Shown: positions 1-12,022 of the stretch, piece by piece
How the letters are laid out: each line of letters starts with the position of its first letter
How positions within the stretch are numbered: position 1 is the stretch's first letter
Source of the DNA: Amborella trichopoda
Taxonomy: Eukaryota; Streptophyta; Magnoliopsida; Amborellales; Amborellaceae
Length of the DNA: 64,000 nt
NCBI RefSeq assembly: GCF_000471905.2
Contig: NW_006499827.1
Span: 1 to 64,000, forward strand
Direction of reading: 5' to 3'
Translations under genes and position numbers: made by a program
The notes under the pieces: model-generated
What the model was told of the DNA's origin: nothing
The model's database searches: none
Seen by the model: only the letters and a program-made list of their open reading frames with translations

Positions 1-26
1 TATATATATGGAAGAGATTACAAAAA

Positions 27-308
27 CCCTATAGGCGAAAATGAGCAGTATTTTCGCTCATAGGCCCGGCACCGTCCGATTTTTTCGGACGACGTGGATT
101 AAAGATCGTCATGGATTTAGCATATTTGTGGCGGTTCGTCACGGACATAGCAAGTCTGTGACGGGATTTTTTCCACGTCAATTTGAACCAAAAAATATGG
201 GGGGACCACCACAGCTCCCGTAGGTCCATGGCAGTTTTTAGGCAAAACCGTCGTAGACATAGCATGTCCGTGATGGGGGCGAAACATAATAGCACTTCGC
301 TTATAGGC
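27..308. mobile_element. Small fold-back DNA element in a BASS gene intron
   Basis: Both ends read inward as related inverted sequences: CCTATAGGCGAAAAT at the left and, on the other strand, CCTATAAGCGAAGTGCT at the right. Between them lie several short hairpins. GTCCGA and TCGGAC face each other across a T run at 74-90. CGTCACGGAC is answered by GTCTGTGACG around 137-163, and GACAT...ATGTC sits near 255-270. Such clustered subterminal hairpins with GTGACGG-like words recall non-autonomous CACTA elements, but the ends are not the CACTA termini, so the superfamily is open. No clear target-site duplication was seen. It ends about 60 bp before a splice acceptor of the transporter gene. Confidence 0.5.
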
Positions 309-367
309 ATTTTTAAGACTTGTATGTATATATATACACGTGTGTGTGTATTTGTATTTTTTTGCAG

Positions 368-1329
368 TTTCTTTTTCCTATTTTGTTCAAATTTCCTTCA
401 AGCTACTTACCAGCCTCCACTACTTTACGTATTGCAAGATTTGCTCCTTCGATATGTTCGACAATCCGGCCTCTACTTGCGCCACTATCAGTGCTTGTGA
501 CTGCTTGTTGTGTTGGTTCCCCATTGGCCATCAATATGGACTCGATTCTCTCCCCCTTTGGGATCACTATTCTCCTGCCCATTGTTGTATTTCATGCATT
601 AAGCTTCATAGCTGGCTATGGTCTTTCTGGGCTCGTCTTCCGAGGGACACCTGATGTGAAAGCTCTTCAAAGAACAATATCATATGAAACAGGTTAGTTC
701 TTTTCCCTACTTAATGTGTTTTTACCAGTTAAATGAAAGTTAGTGTCGGCAATCTGATAGATCGGATCTTTATATATTTTTCACAGGAATGCAAAGCAGT
801 CTTCTAGCTCTTGCATTGGCTAATAGGTTCTTCCAAGATCCACTTGTTTCTGTGCCTCCTGCTATCTCAGTAAGTCATCTAAGTTCCCCAATTCACACTG
901 ATTAATTTTGAGGCGAACACTTCATATCATAACTCGGGATTTGATTTGAATCTCGGGGTGCATTTATCTAAGAAAGATAATTTGACATTCACCTCTATGA
1001 TTTACACTAATAAATTCTAAGGTATGCATACAGTTCATGCAAGAGAGGGAGAGAGAGAGACAGGCGATGCTGAAGAGAGAGAGAGAGAGAGAGACGATGC
1101 CGACCCCATAAGACTATGGCTGTTGTCCATAAACATTGGATCATAACATACCTTCCAAAAGCAAATGATCAATGCACATCTTTCATGGGAAACACAAGCC
1201 TCTGAAACTGAGTTGCTTTCCCTTGTGCCTAAATTGCAGGTTGTGATCATGTCACTAATGGGGTTTTCTTTGGTCATGTTTTGGGAGAAAAGAAGAGATC
1301 TTACTGCTAAGGAATCTTCACTGTCGTGA
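368..1329 (+). CDS. BASS3: BASS family sodium/metabolite cotransporter, plastid type (3' part; 5' exons outside the window)
   Basis: This is the C-terminal half of a bile acid:sodium symporter family (BASS) carrier, a multi-pass protein of the plastid inner envelope that moves organic anions with sodium. Three exons can be joined in frame. The first starts after a T-rich acceptor at 367 (or a little later) and ends at 692, the second is 787-869, and the third is 1240-1329 ending in TGA. The exon 1/2 junction splits the glycine codon in YETGMQSS, and the exon 2/3 junction is in phase 0. Telling residues are SVLVTACCVGSPLAIN, the hydrophobic stretch ILLPIVVFHALSFIAGYGL, then KALQRTISYETGMQSSLLAL and FFQDPLVSVPPAISVVIM. 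The KALQRTISYETGMQSS segment is closer, from memory, to plant BASS3 than to BASS1 or BASS2, so the symbol is tentative. The coding sequence ends with a hydrophilic tail, EKRRDLTAKESSLS. N-terminal exons and the transit peptide must lie to the left. Introns are 94 and 370 bp. Confidence 0.85.
1043..1096. repeat. GA microsatellite in the last BASS intron
   Basis: Two runs of GA/GAGG repeats separated by ACAGGCGATGCTGAA. The interrupted array lies between the second and third recognised BASS exons. Confidence 0.8.
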
Positions 1330-2040
1330 TCTCATCTGAGATCGTTTTGTCCAAGAATTTCGTTGTAATATGTAAATAGTGATTAGCGAGAGTAGATATT
1401 TGAAGGTCTGGTAATTTGATCTGTAGTTGCAACAACTTTGCCCTTATAGGACTTCGCTAAATTATTGCGAGTAGCTAAGCATGTGGATATCAAGACGGGC
1501 GGTTTTGGAATAGATTTAGCGGAAATGAAGTGGCAATATTAGCCCCAATTTAGAGATGCTATAGCTATGTGTATGATTAGCTCTGCAACACTCACTTTGG
1601 TTTTTACATGCCAATTGACTATGATGCGTAATGTTTAGAAGGTTTTTGTGACTCGGATCGCCAAGCCCAAATTTCAGTCCGCACTTGTGGATCAATGATT
1701 TAGATTGGTGATATGGTAAGAGAACCAGGTAAAATAAAATAAAAAAAATAAAGAAAAATAAAAATTTAAAATAATAAAAAGGGTGGGCTCGGATGGGCCC
1801 GTTTCGTAACAAAGGAAACCCGATATATGGTGAGAATCAGACAAGCTCCATGGCTCCTTAATCTAAATCATCGTATTTAAAAACCTTTGATGATGTGTGT
1901 TACCGTGCAAGAATCCAGTGCTCCTAAAAGACAATAGTGTAATTCTTGAGAGAGAGAATGTCGGACGGTGTTGTGTTGGAAGTATGTCGGAATGTTGGAT
2001 GGTCGAAAAACAAGATACCTATATTTAGTTAAAAAAAAAA
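1330..2040. other. Spacer and 3' UTR of the BASS gene
   Basis: The first 100-200 bp after the stop are probably 3' UTR (TGTAATATGTAAATAG near 1365 is a plausible polyadenylation context). The rest is AT-rich and has no ORF I would support. A poly-A stretch at 2031-2055 leads into the LINE scrap that follows. Confidence 0.4.
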
Positions 2041-2059
2041 AAGAAAAAAAAAAAGGTAC

Positions 2060-2240
2060 TAATAAAATGAGTCTGGTTGAGACGATGATGTTGAATATGT
2101 GGCGGACAAGAAAGGATAAAATTTTAAATGAATATATTTGATGGAATTTAGATGTAATTTCAATAGGCGATGAGATGAGGAAAAAGAGATTTAAGTGGGT
2201 TCGCTATATGTAATGTGAATTTAATACAACGCCATTTAGG
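2060..2240 (+). mobile_element. Degenerate RTE-type LINE fragment, C-terminal reverse transcriptase region
   Basis: Translation gives MWRTRKDKILNEYI followed, after a stop, by IGDEMRKKRFKWVRY. This matches the conserved tail of plant RTE-like LINE reverse transcriptases (consensus near RKDRIRNEYI...IGDKMRENRLRWFGHV). It is a short scrap with stops in frame, next to an A-rich tract. The same region is found again at 8845-9290 and, inverted, at 49380-49920. Confidence 0.6.
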
Positions 2241-2889
2241 AGTGTGCTCTATGTAGGTGATGTCAGGCTTATGTAGAGGATGTCACATCTTTTATATTGA
2301 CAAAAAATATCGTTATTAAAAAAAAAAATCATGTACAAAACAATGGTATATAAATGTTTAAATATTATTGAGTACAATAATAAATAACTGGTGTGAGTAT
2401 CCTGACATAATTTTAATTATTTTAATACTTATATAATATATATATCAAAATAAAAATATTTTATTTATAAATTGTAATACGTGTTTTTGTATCCATACTC
2501 GTAAACACATACTCATGTCAATATTCCTACAAGGATGTAGTTTTATGAGTCATAGAACTCATATGTAAATATGCTACCCCTCTTCATAATGCAAATTTGA
2601 GATAGATTTTGGTCCTAATTTTAAGTATATATAATTCCTAACATGGCTAACATAAATGTGTAGAAAATAAAAAAAATTTAAAAGTAAAATAATATGTTTT
2701 TTTTTTATAAAATCAAATAGTTGATTTTGCCTCTTTTTTTGAGAGAGACTATAACTCCACATTGATCTTTAAGATGGATGTAGATGTGGGATACAAATGT
2801 AGTCATGCATCCCCCGATACATACATTACTCTACTTCCCTACTAACAGTGTAACATGCGTAGCACTTTACTAAATGGAAATGGATAAGA

Positions 2890-3110
2890 TGAGCCTGTTT
2901 GTTTTTGATACAAAGAGGTCACAATCATCGTTGACTGCTAGATTTGAAATAGAGTCGTTTAGGATGTATCATTGTTTAGGCAAAAGGTTTAAAACAAAAT
3001 TTCTTGAATGTTGTGACACACTTTTGTTCATTGGATTTCACATCTAATTGCTAGAAGTAATAATTGTGACCTTCTTATACCAAATATACTTATACAATCT
3101 CTTATTAAAT
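2890..3110. mobile_element. F2 family MITE copy (diverged)
   Basis: About 220 bp with inverted ends: GATACAAAGAGGTCACAAT at the left and, read from the right on the other strand, GGTATAAGAAGGTCACAAT. The middle carries a TTGTGACACAC segment that recurs in the other F2 copies (15595, 21335, 34260, 45110). No coding capacity. Confidence 0.5.
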
Positions 3111-3955
3111 TAGGTGGAAAATTCGAGGCATACCAGTCATTTATAAGAGAAATATTTTATTTAAGACTGCAACTATGTACTATAGTAAGCGTACTTTAAA
3201 AAAACCTAATAAAAAATAATATTCTGAAGTTAGAAAACCTTCTAATTGATCATCTTTGTCTCGATATATATATGAAAAAAAATTTCAAGTCCTAAAAATA
3301 ATACATCTTGCAATTACCTTGATCGTCATTTTTAAAATTTGTAATGCTTACAATCCAACTCGATTGGCACTATTTTTGAAAATCTAAATTCAAGCCATCA
3401 TGAGGTTTTTAATGACAGAGCTATACCTCCCAACAACAAAATTTTAGAGACGCACATGCAAACAAAATTTAGATGATGTACCGTATACACACCTCATGTT
3501 CTTTAGGTTTCTGTATGGCCTAGGTTTTATGAAATCAAATAAAACCTCTCCTCAAATCTTCAAAGCATTTTCAGTAAAAAAAAAAAATATTTATCATGGT
3601 TTTAAAATTAATTTTCAATTCGAATAATAAAATATTAAAAATTCGAATAATAAAATATATAAATAAAATAATAATACACATCTTGTGTATATATGAGCAC
3701 TTATTTTTAGGATAAAATAGAGAGCCTACAATATATACTAATTTTTGAAGTTTAAAATCCTAATTATTATTTTTACAACCACAATGTTCAAGTCAACGAT
3801 GTAAAGATTTTCCGATGCTTGAATTGTAATCGAGGTGAGGCTTTACTTACTTTGATAGGGCTGCAGCCGTACCAAACCATCTCAGAATTTATCTTGAGGA
3901 CACAGGAGGAAGACAAGTTTTCAAATCCAGAGTAAGTGGAATTGCCTGGACTGCC
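3111..3955. promoter_or_regulatory. Upstream region and 5' UTR of the Ycf49-like gene
   Basis: AT-rich DNA, turning to ordinary composition from about 3830. The last 100 bp (CTGCAGCCGTACC onward) look like transcribed leader ahead of the ATG at 3956. No unambiguous TATA box could be fixed. Confidence 0.35.
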
Positions 3956-6900
3956 ATGGCGGCCTGCTTCTCACTCCTTAATGCCACAACTGTAAGACCA
4001 TTTCACAGTCGAATGCTTGCTTTCAATACTCTTAGGAGAAGAGTTCTTCTTCGAAGGCCTTTTTCTGAGAAGAATCGTGGGGCTGTTATTTTGGGAGCTG
4101 CATCTATTGTCCTAATTTTTGCAGAGAAGGCCTCCCCTGCTGAATTCCCTGTTATCGAATCTATCCTCTCGCAAGAACCTAAGAATGCTCTCTCTCTACC
4201 AACATGGGCTATCCATGTCTCCAGTGTTGCTGAATGGTCGTGTTAAACTTCCATTTCAACTTTCTCTCTCTAGCTTTTTTACCTCCATTTTTGTTTTGTT
4301 CTTTACTACTTGCTGGTTTCTCTCTCTACTAATTTGTGGTGTCTCTCCATCTCTCTCCTCTGATAATGTTTCTTGTCATCTCCACTTCATATTTGGCCTG
4401 TACTCTCTCTCTCTCATGATTAATGACGCAAATTCTGGTTTGTATTTACAGGGTTTCTGCCATGATTTTGGTTTGGCAATATGGAGAGAAGCCTGGATAT
4501 GAAACTTGGAAGGGGCTTTCCTGGGCCATGGTAAGGCGTTTCACTCACTCTCTAAGCTGATTTCATCATTTTCTGGTTATATATTTTTCCCTTTACTCTA
4601 GAATTTTAGATAGTGATCTGTAACAGGATTTGAATTTTGGAAAGGTATTAGAGGTTAGTATGAAATTAAAAGAATCTAGCTTGAGAAGTCGGATAATATG
4701 CAGATTATAATTCTCTCATTCACCCTTTGAAAATGTAATTGTTGTTTATCTGCATTATCGAAGAGGATGCATGAAGTTCATTTTTCTTGGTTAATTGGCA
4801 TTTGAAAATTACAATGTATTTTTTCCATCAAAAGAACATATACTCATTAAAATGTGACCTGGAAATTCTGGGAAAACTTTCATGCTTGGGTATGATGGAT
4901 TCTTCGGCTCAAGACTAAAAATTCTTGCATTTAATAAAGCTGAAAATCATTACATTTAATAACTAATTGGAGAAAATTGGAAATTATACCATGCTACATG
5001 TGAGATTCATACAGAGAACCATCCTCTTCATGACAGGGCAGTTTTCTTTTGCTTAAAGAGAAAAAAAAAAAAAAAAACGAATAGCACAAATTCTAAGTAC
5101 CACAGGACTGTACCCTAGGATTCTTGCTCTCTCTTTTCTCAGGATGATAACATACAACAGTATTTGATATAATCTTTTTAAACTTCTCAATACATTTTCT
5201 AATTCTCATATAAGTTTCCTGTCTGTGTCTATCTTAAGCATGTGCATGTAGATATCACATGTTATAGTTGTCATCATATCGTGGATTTTTTTTTTTTTTC
5301 CATTTTTTCTACTAAGTGATCTATAACGACAATGTGGTCTACTGTTTTCTGTTTCGTCACGTTCCTATCAGAAAGTGCTGTCTGAGAATGCTGGCCAGAT
5401 ATGTTGGCTTTCACCTTGTAGAAAATTTAAGTGTATTTATTACTTCTGAATCTCCAATGTATTCTGCATTTTGCTTCAATGGTTGCAGATCAATGCTTTA
5501 AAGTTTAAACATTGATTTTTACCCCCTTTATTCTCCAATTTTTTTGGTTACGTCCAAGCTCCCTATTTCATTTTGAGGCCGATATATATTGAAAAAAAAA
5601 GTGTGGTATTTGCATTGTTGCTGGATTTTCTTTTATAAATAATCAAGGAGTCCAGGAACAGATGGAAGGGATATTTGGAGTGTGTACGTCATCTTCACGT
5701 GAATGTAAGCTTCTTATTTCTTGTTCAGGTAACGCTATCTTTACTCACCGCATGATTGAACTTATTAGGTGCCCTTGCTTGGTGGAGCATTTTGTGCCTG
5801 CACATGGCATTTCTTCTACAATTCTGAGTCACTTGATGTGAGTATCAGCAGTGTTGTTTGTGTTTGTGATTCTCATTTGGATTTTTAGAATTGGTGATGA
5901 CATTTGGGGAGGTTTATTTTTTGTGATTTAGTCAACCACTTGGTCATCGTCTGCTATAGTGGTAATGAAAGCACAGTTGTTTTCTATATTACATTTGTTA
6001 TGCCTGCTTCAATTTTAGTATTAATTTCTCAATATTGACAGAAATGTCAATTTTGACATTGTAGAAAATAGTTGAATTCGTTCGATAGTCACGTTGATAT
6101 TAGTAATACCTATCCAACAAATAGTACCTGCAATCCTGGGCAGTGAAACCCCTCTGTATTAGTAAATAATTCATGTTAAAATAGTGGTTCTCATATAACT
6201 GCATAAAGTAAGAAATTGTAATAGCATTGTCTCATGTCTTAACAATGCGCCTTTCTATTATTTAGTGTAATAACATTTAAGATCACTTGGATGTAACATT
6301 GATGTTATTTCCATTAAGGAAATTTATCAAAATACACCTCACTTTTTAACTATTTTAACATTTTACACTTTTTCTACTATTCCAGCTCAAAATCCTGAGT
6401 TTTTTTATGGGCATTTGAAATTAAATCAAAACATATGGTCAAAATATAAAATAAGTTAATGCTTTAGGTGTATTTTGACAAATTTCCCCTCCCATTATTG
6501 TGAAGAAAATGGGTCGTGAGATTCAATAAAAATACCTGGAGTTTAGTTTAAGCTTTAAAGCATGTATAGATTCACATGGCTTAGACTTTGAGGCAAGCAT
6601 AATGGCAGAAAAATTATTGTTTGTCATTGATGTTACTTCGGGCTGCACTGCTTTTGGTCACCTATGTTCTTTAAAATGGTCGTATCTTAATCTAATTATC
6701 ACTGTGACTAAATTTCCTAGCTTGAAACCTGCAGTAATTATTATGGGCCTCTTGCCTATTAGGGAAACCTACAGTACCTATTGCCTCATGGCAATTATGG
6801 AAATCTCCATGTGGTGGCAAGGCACATTGACCAAGCATAAACCCTTATCTGTGTTAAATTTGTATATCTGACTATATTATATGATTTTCCTACGGCAACC

Positions 6901-7795
6901 TATATATATGAGAGTTGCAACCTTGACTTGTATGGTATCTCCTATAAGAATACATGCATATTTGTAGGGCTAATTGCCCCATGATTGATACAAGTTGAAA
7001 GACATCTATATTTTGCCCAACCATATGCTTGGAAATTTCTTTCTTTATTCTCTCTCAGTCTTAACATTAACAAATGACTAATCCTTGTGAATTTTATATT
7101 TCTTGCTAAAATTCATATTGCAGTGGCTGTAGAATTATGCAACCCACTGTGATTTCTTATGGAAAAATATCAATGAGGGACACAAATTGCATTTTAGTTA
7201 AATAGGACAAGGTATGCTAGGGTAAGAAAACTGATGACTTCGTTACGAAATTTTTTCCAGTGTAGCTGATTTTTGTTTGTCCTGCTTTTTTTCTTGTGCC
7301 ATGATGTTATTCCTCATCAAATATAACACATCACGCTGTTTACATCTTACGTTATGGTTCGGTTTGCCCTTTTGAGCTCTTTTGGAAAAACTGTGCCTGG
7401 ATCACCTCATAAGACATGCATATGCTTGAGAGACTTAACTTTTCAAAATATTGCCTGTACTGGTTCATTTTCTCGAAATAACTATTTTAAGTTGATTCAT
7501 TTCATACATTCTGATAAAATTGTTTGGTTTATTAAGTACCAAACCATGCAAAATATTGTTCAAGCATGGCTGTGAGATTCCAACCTTCTGGACACCTGCA
7601 TGATTTATGTTGCCCTTTTGAAATTCAAAATAACCTTTCCCAAAAGCTTTGAGATACAAGCCATTGATGCCTTTATGATATGTGTAGGTACTGGTGGCTC
7701 TACAAGCTGCTCTAACAGTTATAGGAAACACGACGATGTGCATAGCTGCATTTCGCATTTTCAAATCAACTCAAGGTGATTCCAAATCTCCATAG
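3956..7795 (+). CDS. Ycf49-like protein (DUF2499), plastid-targeted membrane protein, complete, 4 exons
   Basis: Joining 3956-4236, 4452-4530, 5769-5837 and 7688-7795 gives 537 nt, a 178-aa protein ending in TAG. Phases agree at every junction; exon 1 ends inside the tryptophan codon of AEW. The core, LSLPTWAIHVSSVAEW then LVWQYGEKPGYETWKGLSW, VPLLGGAFCACTWHFFYN and LQAALTVIGNTTMCIAAFRI, is the DUF2499/Ycf49 domain conserved from cyanobacteria to plants. Its biochemical role is not established as far as I know. Residues 1-45 are basic and hydroxylated (RRRVLLRRPFSEKNR), as in a transit peptide. They are followed by a hydrophobic stretch (AVILGAASIVLIF) that could be a thylakoid or envelope anchor. 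Two further hydrophobic segments lie in the last two exons. The first donor (ATG|GTCGTG) is weak. The start is the first ATG in frame and has a good context (CTGCCATGG). Intron 3 is 1850 bp and carries a MITE. Confidence 0.88.
6318..6489. mobile_element. F3 family MITE in intron 3 of the Ycf49-like gene
   Basis: A roughly 170-bp element with near-perfect inverted ends, GGAAATTTATCAAAATACACCT at 6318 and its complement at 6467-6488. The ends resemble plant Mutator-type MITEs. Related copies lie near 24380 and at 45688-45850. Confidence 0.65.
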
Positions 7796-8840
7796 GTAGA
7801 GCCCATTTGGTTAAGCCTTACAGGTGAGGAAAATTTGTTTTCCACATTTTACATTGTTTAAGTTGGTTGCTTGTTTCTTTTCTTTTAGAATTCAATTGCA
7901 ATGTTTGAGTAGGTCCAAATTTTGGGATCTTAAATAGTCCCAACTAGGCTTTTACCATAGGGAGCAAATGTACATTTTGCTCAAGAGCATAAACTCTTTT
8001 CTCATATTTCAATATAGTAGCAGCAATTGCCACCATCTTTCACTTAGTGATATTTAGACTTTAGGATATGTTGTTATTGTCAGGTTGCTCTTTCAAGTTT
8101 GAAGAGAAATACAGATGAAAGTGAAGAGCCGTCGTTTGATGCGGCAGTGGTGGCTACTTCTAGCAATATATATACATTTGCCCTTGGATTTTCGTGATTT
8201 CTCACCCTGCTGTAGTTAACAGGACAAGAAGAAAGCTATCTTGGGATTTGTAAGTGAGAGAGATGAATGAAACCTTTTTAGGGTATCTGTGCATATTATC
8301 TGGCCATGTTTGTGGACTGTACATTTCAATTCTTCAAAGATCCTCAAAACTATATTATTTTTGGAGCTCTAAATTCGTGAATTTGTTGTGGAAAGTGATT
8401 TGGAATGTATTTTGGGTTCTAAAACCTTTGAAAACGCTGGCCGCCGAATGAGTTGACAGGCTCAAAACTTTTCTGGTTTTATACATAAATATTATTTATT
8501 TATTTATTAATGCATTGTACAAAAATAACCGTGCTTATTTGGTATTTGAGTACTGGGAAGGACAATATTGCATTGGTAAGAAGTCTAGACCCTGTTTTGG
8601 GACTCACTTTGCACTATTTATAACGGCATCCAGGTACTGTTTTGGAATTTACCACGCTTTGGTTTTAAATTTTTAATGATTATATGTAAAGGAAAATTTT
8701 AAGTGATTTTACCAAAATTTAATGTGTGAGAAAACTCGGTTTTTGGATTAGGGTGCTTTGATTGCCATTGCTTGAATTGTGCAATACTTTGAATTTATGG
8801 TTTGAAAGAAAACAAACTTTGAATGCCAATGAACATGAAA
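7796..8840. other. 3' UTR and spacer after the Ycf49-like gene
   Basis: Stop at 7793-7795, then AT-rich DNA. A good acceptor (TTGTTATTGTCAG at 8081-8093) is followed by normal-composition sequence to about 8250. This may be a spliced exon within the 3' UTR or an alternative last exon. Reading through from the preceding exon instead gives an ending, STQGDSKSP, that fits the family better. Nothing else is recognised. Confidence 0.35.
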
Positions 8841-8844
8841 GAGA

Positions 8845-9290
8845 AGTTCTATAAGGAGATGTTCTATAGGACAATTGTGAGACTAGCCTTGTTTTATAGG
8901 GCTGATATTGAGTGGTCAAGAAACAACATACCCATAGGATGAATGTAGTTGAGATGAAGACGTTGGGATAGATGACCGGCAAGACAAGAAGGGATAGATT
9001 TTGAAATGAATACATTAAAGAGAATTTAGGAATGACTCCAATAGGTGATAAGATTATTATGTAGGTTGGCTATGTGCAGCACATATGTAGTACAACACAT
9101 GTCAGGAGGTGCGAGTTGGTTCAAGTGGAAAATTCAAAAAAGGCAAAGGGTAGATTCTAAAAGACATGGTTGGAAGTAGTGAGAAAATATGTGGGTTACT
9201 GAGGGTATGATCATTGATAGAGCAGAATGACATATTGGGATTGACGTAGCTGACCCTGACTAGTTGAGAACTAATAATGATAATGAAAGA
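8845..9290 (+). mobile_element. RTE-type LINE 3' fragment
   Basis: Translated pieces include MTGKTRRDRF and NEYIKENLGMTPIGDKI, then KTWLEVVRKY and a terminal DP-L segment. These match, in order, the C-terminal part of plant RTE LINE reverse transcriptases. Several stops interrupt it. It ends near AATGATAATGA, in the manner of RTE tails made of short repeats. The 5' part is absent. Confidence 0.72.
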
Positions 9291-9299
9291 AAACATATT

Positions 9300-9930
9300 G
9301 GAGCTCGTGTGCAAAATGGGACGAATTATGCATTATCAACTAACGTAATTTATTTTAAGTCATAAATAATTTTCTAGAGCTCCTGAAATTGGGGGGTTGC
9401 AATTTATTCAGTAAGGTATTAAAATGTTGGTCATTGAAGAAATCTTAACGATAATCTGTACTGGACCAGGAAATAAACCTTTTTGAAACAGCTCGCAATT
9501 TTGAAGACTACAACTCAATAGTATGGTATATGGGAACATATTCCATAATCTATGGTGCCTTGGTTGTCAACATTTTCATGCAGGTCCCGTTATCTCTTCA
9601 TCATTGTTTATCGTTTTCATGAACGGTGGCGACTTGACTATTCAATGGTCCATGGTCTTTTTATAGTCCCTTGGATTACTGAGTACTGTCCGTATATGTA
9701 TGCATTTTGGGGTTTTTAAGTTACCTTTGAAAACAAGAGCTGTTGGAATTTGTCTGGAAAATAAAGGCTCTATATGAGGTAAGCGCACATCAATATATGA
9801 TGGGCAAAAAAAGTGTATACTCCTTCCAAATTTTTGTAATCCTAAATAAACTTAGGGTCTATGGAAAGCTCATGGCGCTTGTTCAAGTTAAACAAGAAAG
9901 ACTTGAACACCTGTTAAATTGGATGGATTG
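9300..9930. other. Spacer, nothing recognised
   Basis: No gene, repeat family or RNA recognised. An open frame at 9743-9949 has no family features and unremarkable composition. Confidence 0.3.
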
Positions 9931-9934
9931 GGGT

Positions 9935-10090
9935 GAGTCACAAAGTTAGAGAATTTTTTTGAAATTTTGTATTTATTCAATGATACTCTTACAACTACCC
10001 ATTTTGAAATTTAATGGACAATAATAATTATAACTTCAATGTACAAAAGATAAATGATCTTTTTGTAGACAATCCCATTAGGAGAAAAGA
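9935..10090. mobile_element. F2 family MITE copy (partial)
   Basis: Holds the F2 words GAGTCACAAAGTT, TTCAATGATACTCTTACAAC and ATGTACAAAAGATAAATGAT, and ends in TGTAGACAATCCC, matching one half of the copies at 15595 and 21335. Confidence 0.5.
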
Positions 10091-11720
10091 GAGATAGACA
10101 AAGATTAGGATTCAAGGTCGCGAGAGACAGAGATGGATGAAGGAATTCACAAGAGAGGAAGAGCGAGAAAGCGGTTGTTTTTCTAGGGTTTAGATGAGGG
10201 GGTTCATTATAAAAATAAAGCAATAAATGTTATAGTTTGGACAACAAAAAGGTTGAGACAACAAAAGTGTTTGATCAACTGGTCCTCTCATCCATTTAAC
10301 ATTAAGATGGTTATTTTCTAAGTTTCATTTGACCTAGATACCACCTTAAAAACTATTTTTCACAAATGATTAAAAATCACTCATATTCATGACAGGGAAC
10401 TGTGAATAAGTATGTGTATTTTTATAATTTTAACCACTTGAGTGGCCCGAGCCAAATGAGAAAAATATTCCTACTTGTTCAAGGTTAACAACATGGAAGA
10501 GAAAAATGAGTTCTATGTTGCAAACTTTGAACACATTAATTTGGCAGTTCTTTGTTGTTAAACCTGAACAACAAGGGGTATTACAGCCTGTTTACAATCA
10601 AATCCAGAAAGATCTTGGGGAGAAATCCTCTTTCTTTTAGACTTTCAACTTAATCAATTAAAACTCGATAGAAAAGAGTGGGTTCCATAATATATGAGAA
10701 GATAGACTTACAAGTGCAAAACTTCTCCTCATACACCCTCGGTAGAGTCGGTTTGAAATCGTGTGAAAACCATAAAGAGACCATAAAAAACTGAAAAGAA
10801 ATACAAAAAAAGTAAAGAAATTGAAAATTAAAGAAAAAAAAAGAAAAGAATTACTCACTTGACAACCAGTCCCTCTAGCCCAGATTAGACTAGAAATTGG
10901 AGTGTCTTCATCCTCAACCCAAGAGATTTGTTTGAATTTGAGAAGTACCTCATGCATATTCTTTCTAGAGCTTTGATTTGCGTAGGGCATGCTTATCCTA
11001 AAACTTTTGATTTAAGTTTTTCTTAGGGCATGTATTTCTTAAAGATTTGGAGTTTAGGATTCTATGGCTACAAGGAATTGAATGTTTGACCTAGGGTTTC
11101 TAGGGTTTGAAGGACCAAAAGTTAGAAAAGATCTAGTTCTCCAGTTTAGGTTTCTCTAACCTAAGCATCTTCTCTAGGATCTACGTTACGTTTTGAAAGA
11201 GACTAGAGGGGGTTTATGCAGGTAATTTGGTTTTTTTTTTAACATTTTTTTAGAAGGTACATGAGTGAAATGAAGCTTAAATATTAATTTTTTTAGTATT
11301 AAATGGGATGTTTGAACTACCTTAATGATTTTATAAGTATTTCTATTATTTAAGTGATGTTTTCCCTTTTTCTACCCCTAAAATTTTGTGACACCTTTGA
11401 TTTGCCTAAAAAAAAATATACTTTTTAAAATGTATTTTGGAATTCTTAAAAAGTTAGATTTAAGCATCCAATCGACGATCTATGTTCATTGATGAAGTGG
11501 GCATCAATTCGACCATTACGGAGGTGCTTTTTATTTATAGCTTTTGTTAGGCTACTTAGTTTCACAAAGTATTTCCTTAATATACTAAACATTTTTTTGT
11601 TACTTGATAACAATAACTTTTTCTATAGTTAAGAAAGGGATTTATTAATTATGATTGGGAAATGTTATCAAATGAGATATTATCCATTCTACCCCTCTTG
11701 ATGTTAACAAGGGGCATTAA
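10091..11720. other. Spacer of ordinary AT-rich DNA
   Basis: No supported gene. Near 11540 the words CTTTTGTTAGGCTACTTAG match the terminus of the fold-back element at 39480-40100, so a terminal scrap of that family is present. The open frame at 10658-10990 on the minus strand is low-complexity and unconvincing. Confidence 0.3.
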
Positions 11721-11909
11721 TTACTTCTTAATAATTAATAAAATGCTATCTATTTTATAAAAATATCTATTCTACTTTCTTGATTACTTCTTAATAATTA
11801 ATAAAATGCTATCTATTTTATAAAAATATCTATTCTACTTTCTTGATTACTTCTTAATAATTAATAAAATGCTATCTATTTTATAAAAATATCTATTCTA
11901 CTTTCTTGA
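11721..11909. repeat. 63-bp tandem repeat, three near-identical copies
   Basis: Units start at 11721, 11784 and 11847, each running from TTACTTCTTAATAATTAATA to TATTCTACTTTCTTGA. The copies look virtually identical, which points to a recent expansion. Confidence 0.9.
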
Positions 11910-12022
11910 TGATAAAAATGCTCTTACTCGAAAAATGTTTTGTATGACGAAGTAAAGGTAATGATTGTCATATAAATAATAAGTAAATTAAATGAATACT
12001 CCATAAAAAGAAATAACATAAC

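Noticed and set aside
183-697. Several overlapping open frames at the left edge, including one of 125 codons starting at 320
   Set aside because: Only the part from about 368 onward, in one frame, is the transporter exon. The ATG at 320 lies in the intron upstream of the acceptor.
4119-4502. 127-codon frame overlapping exons 1 and 2 of the Ycf49-like gene
   Set aside because: It runs out of phase with the recognised exons and crosses the first intron.
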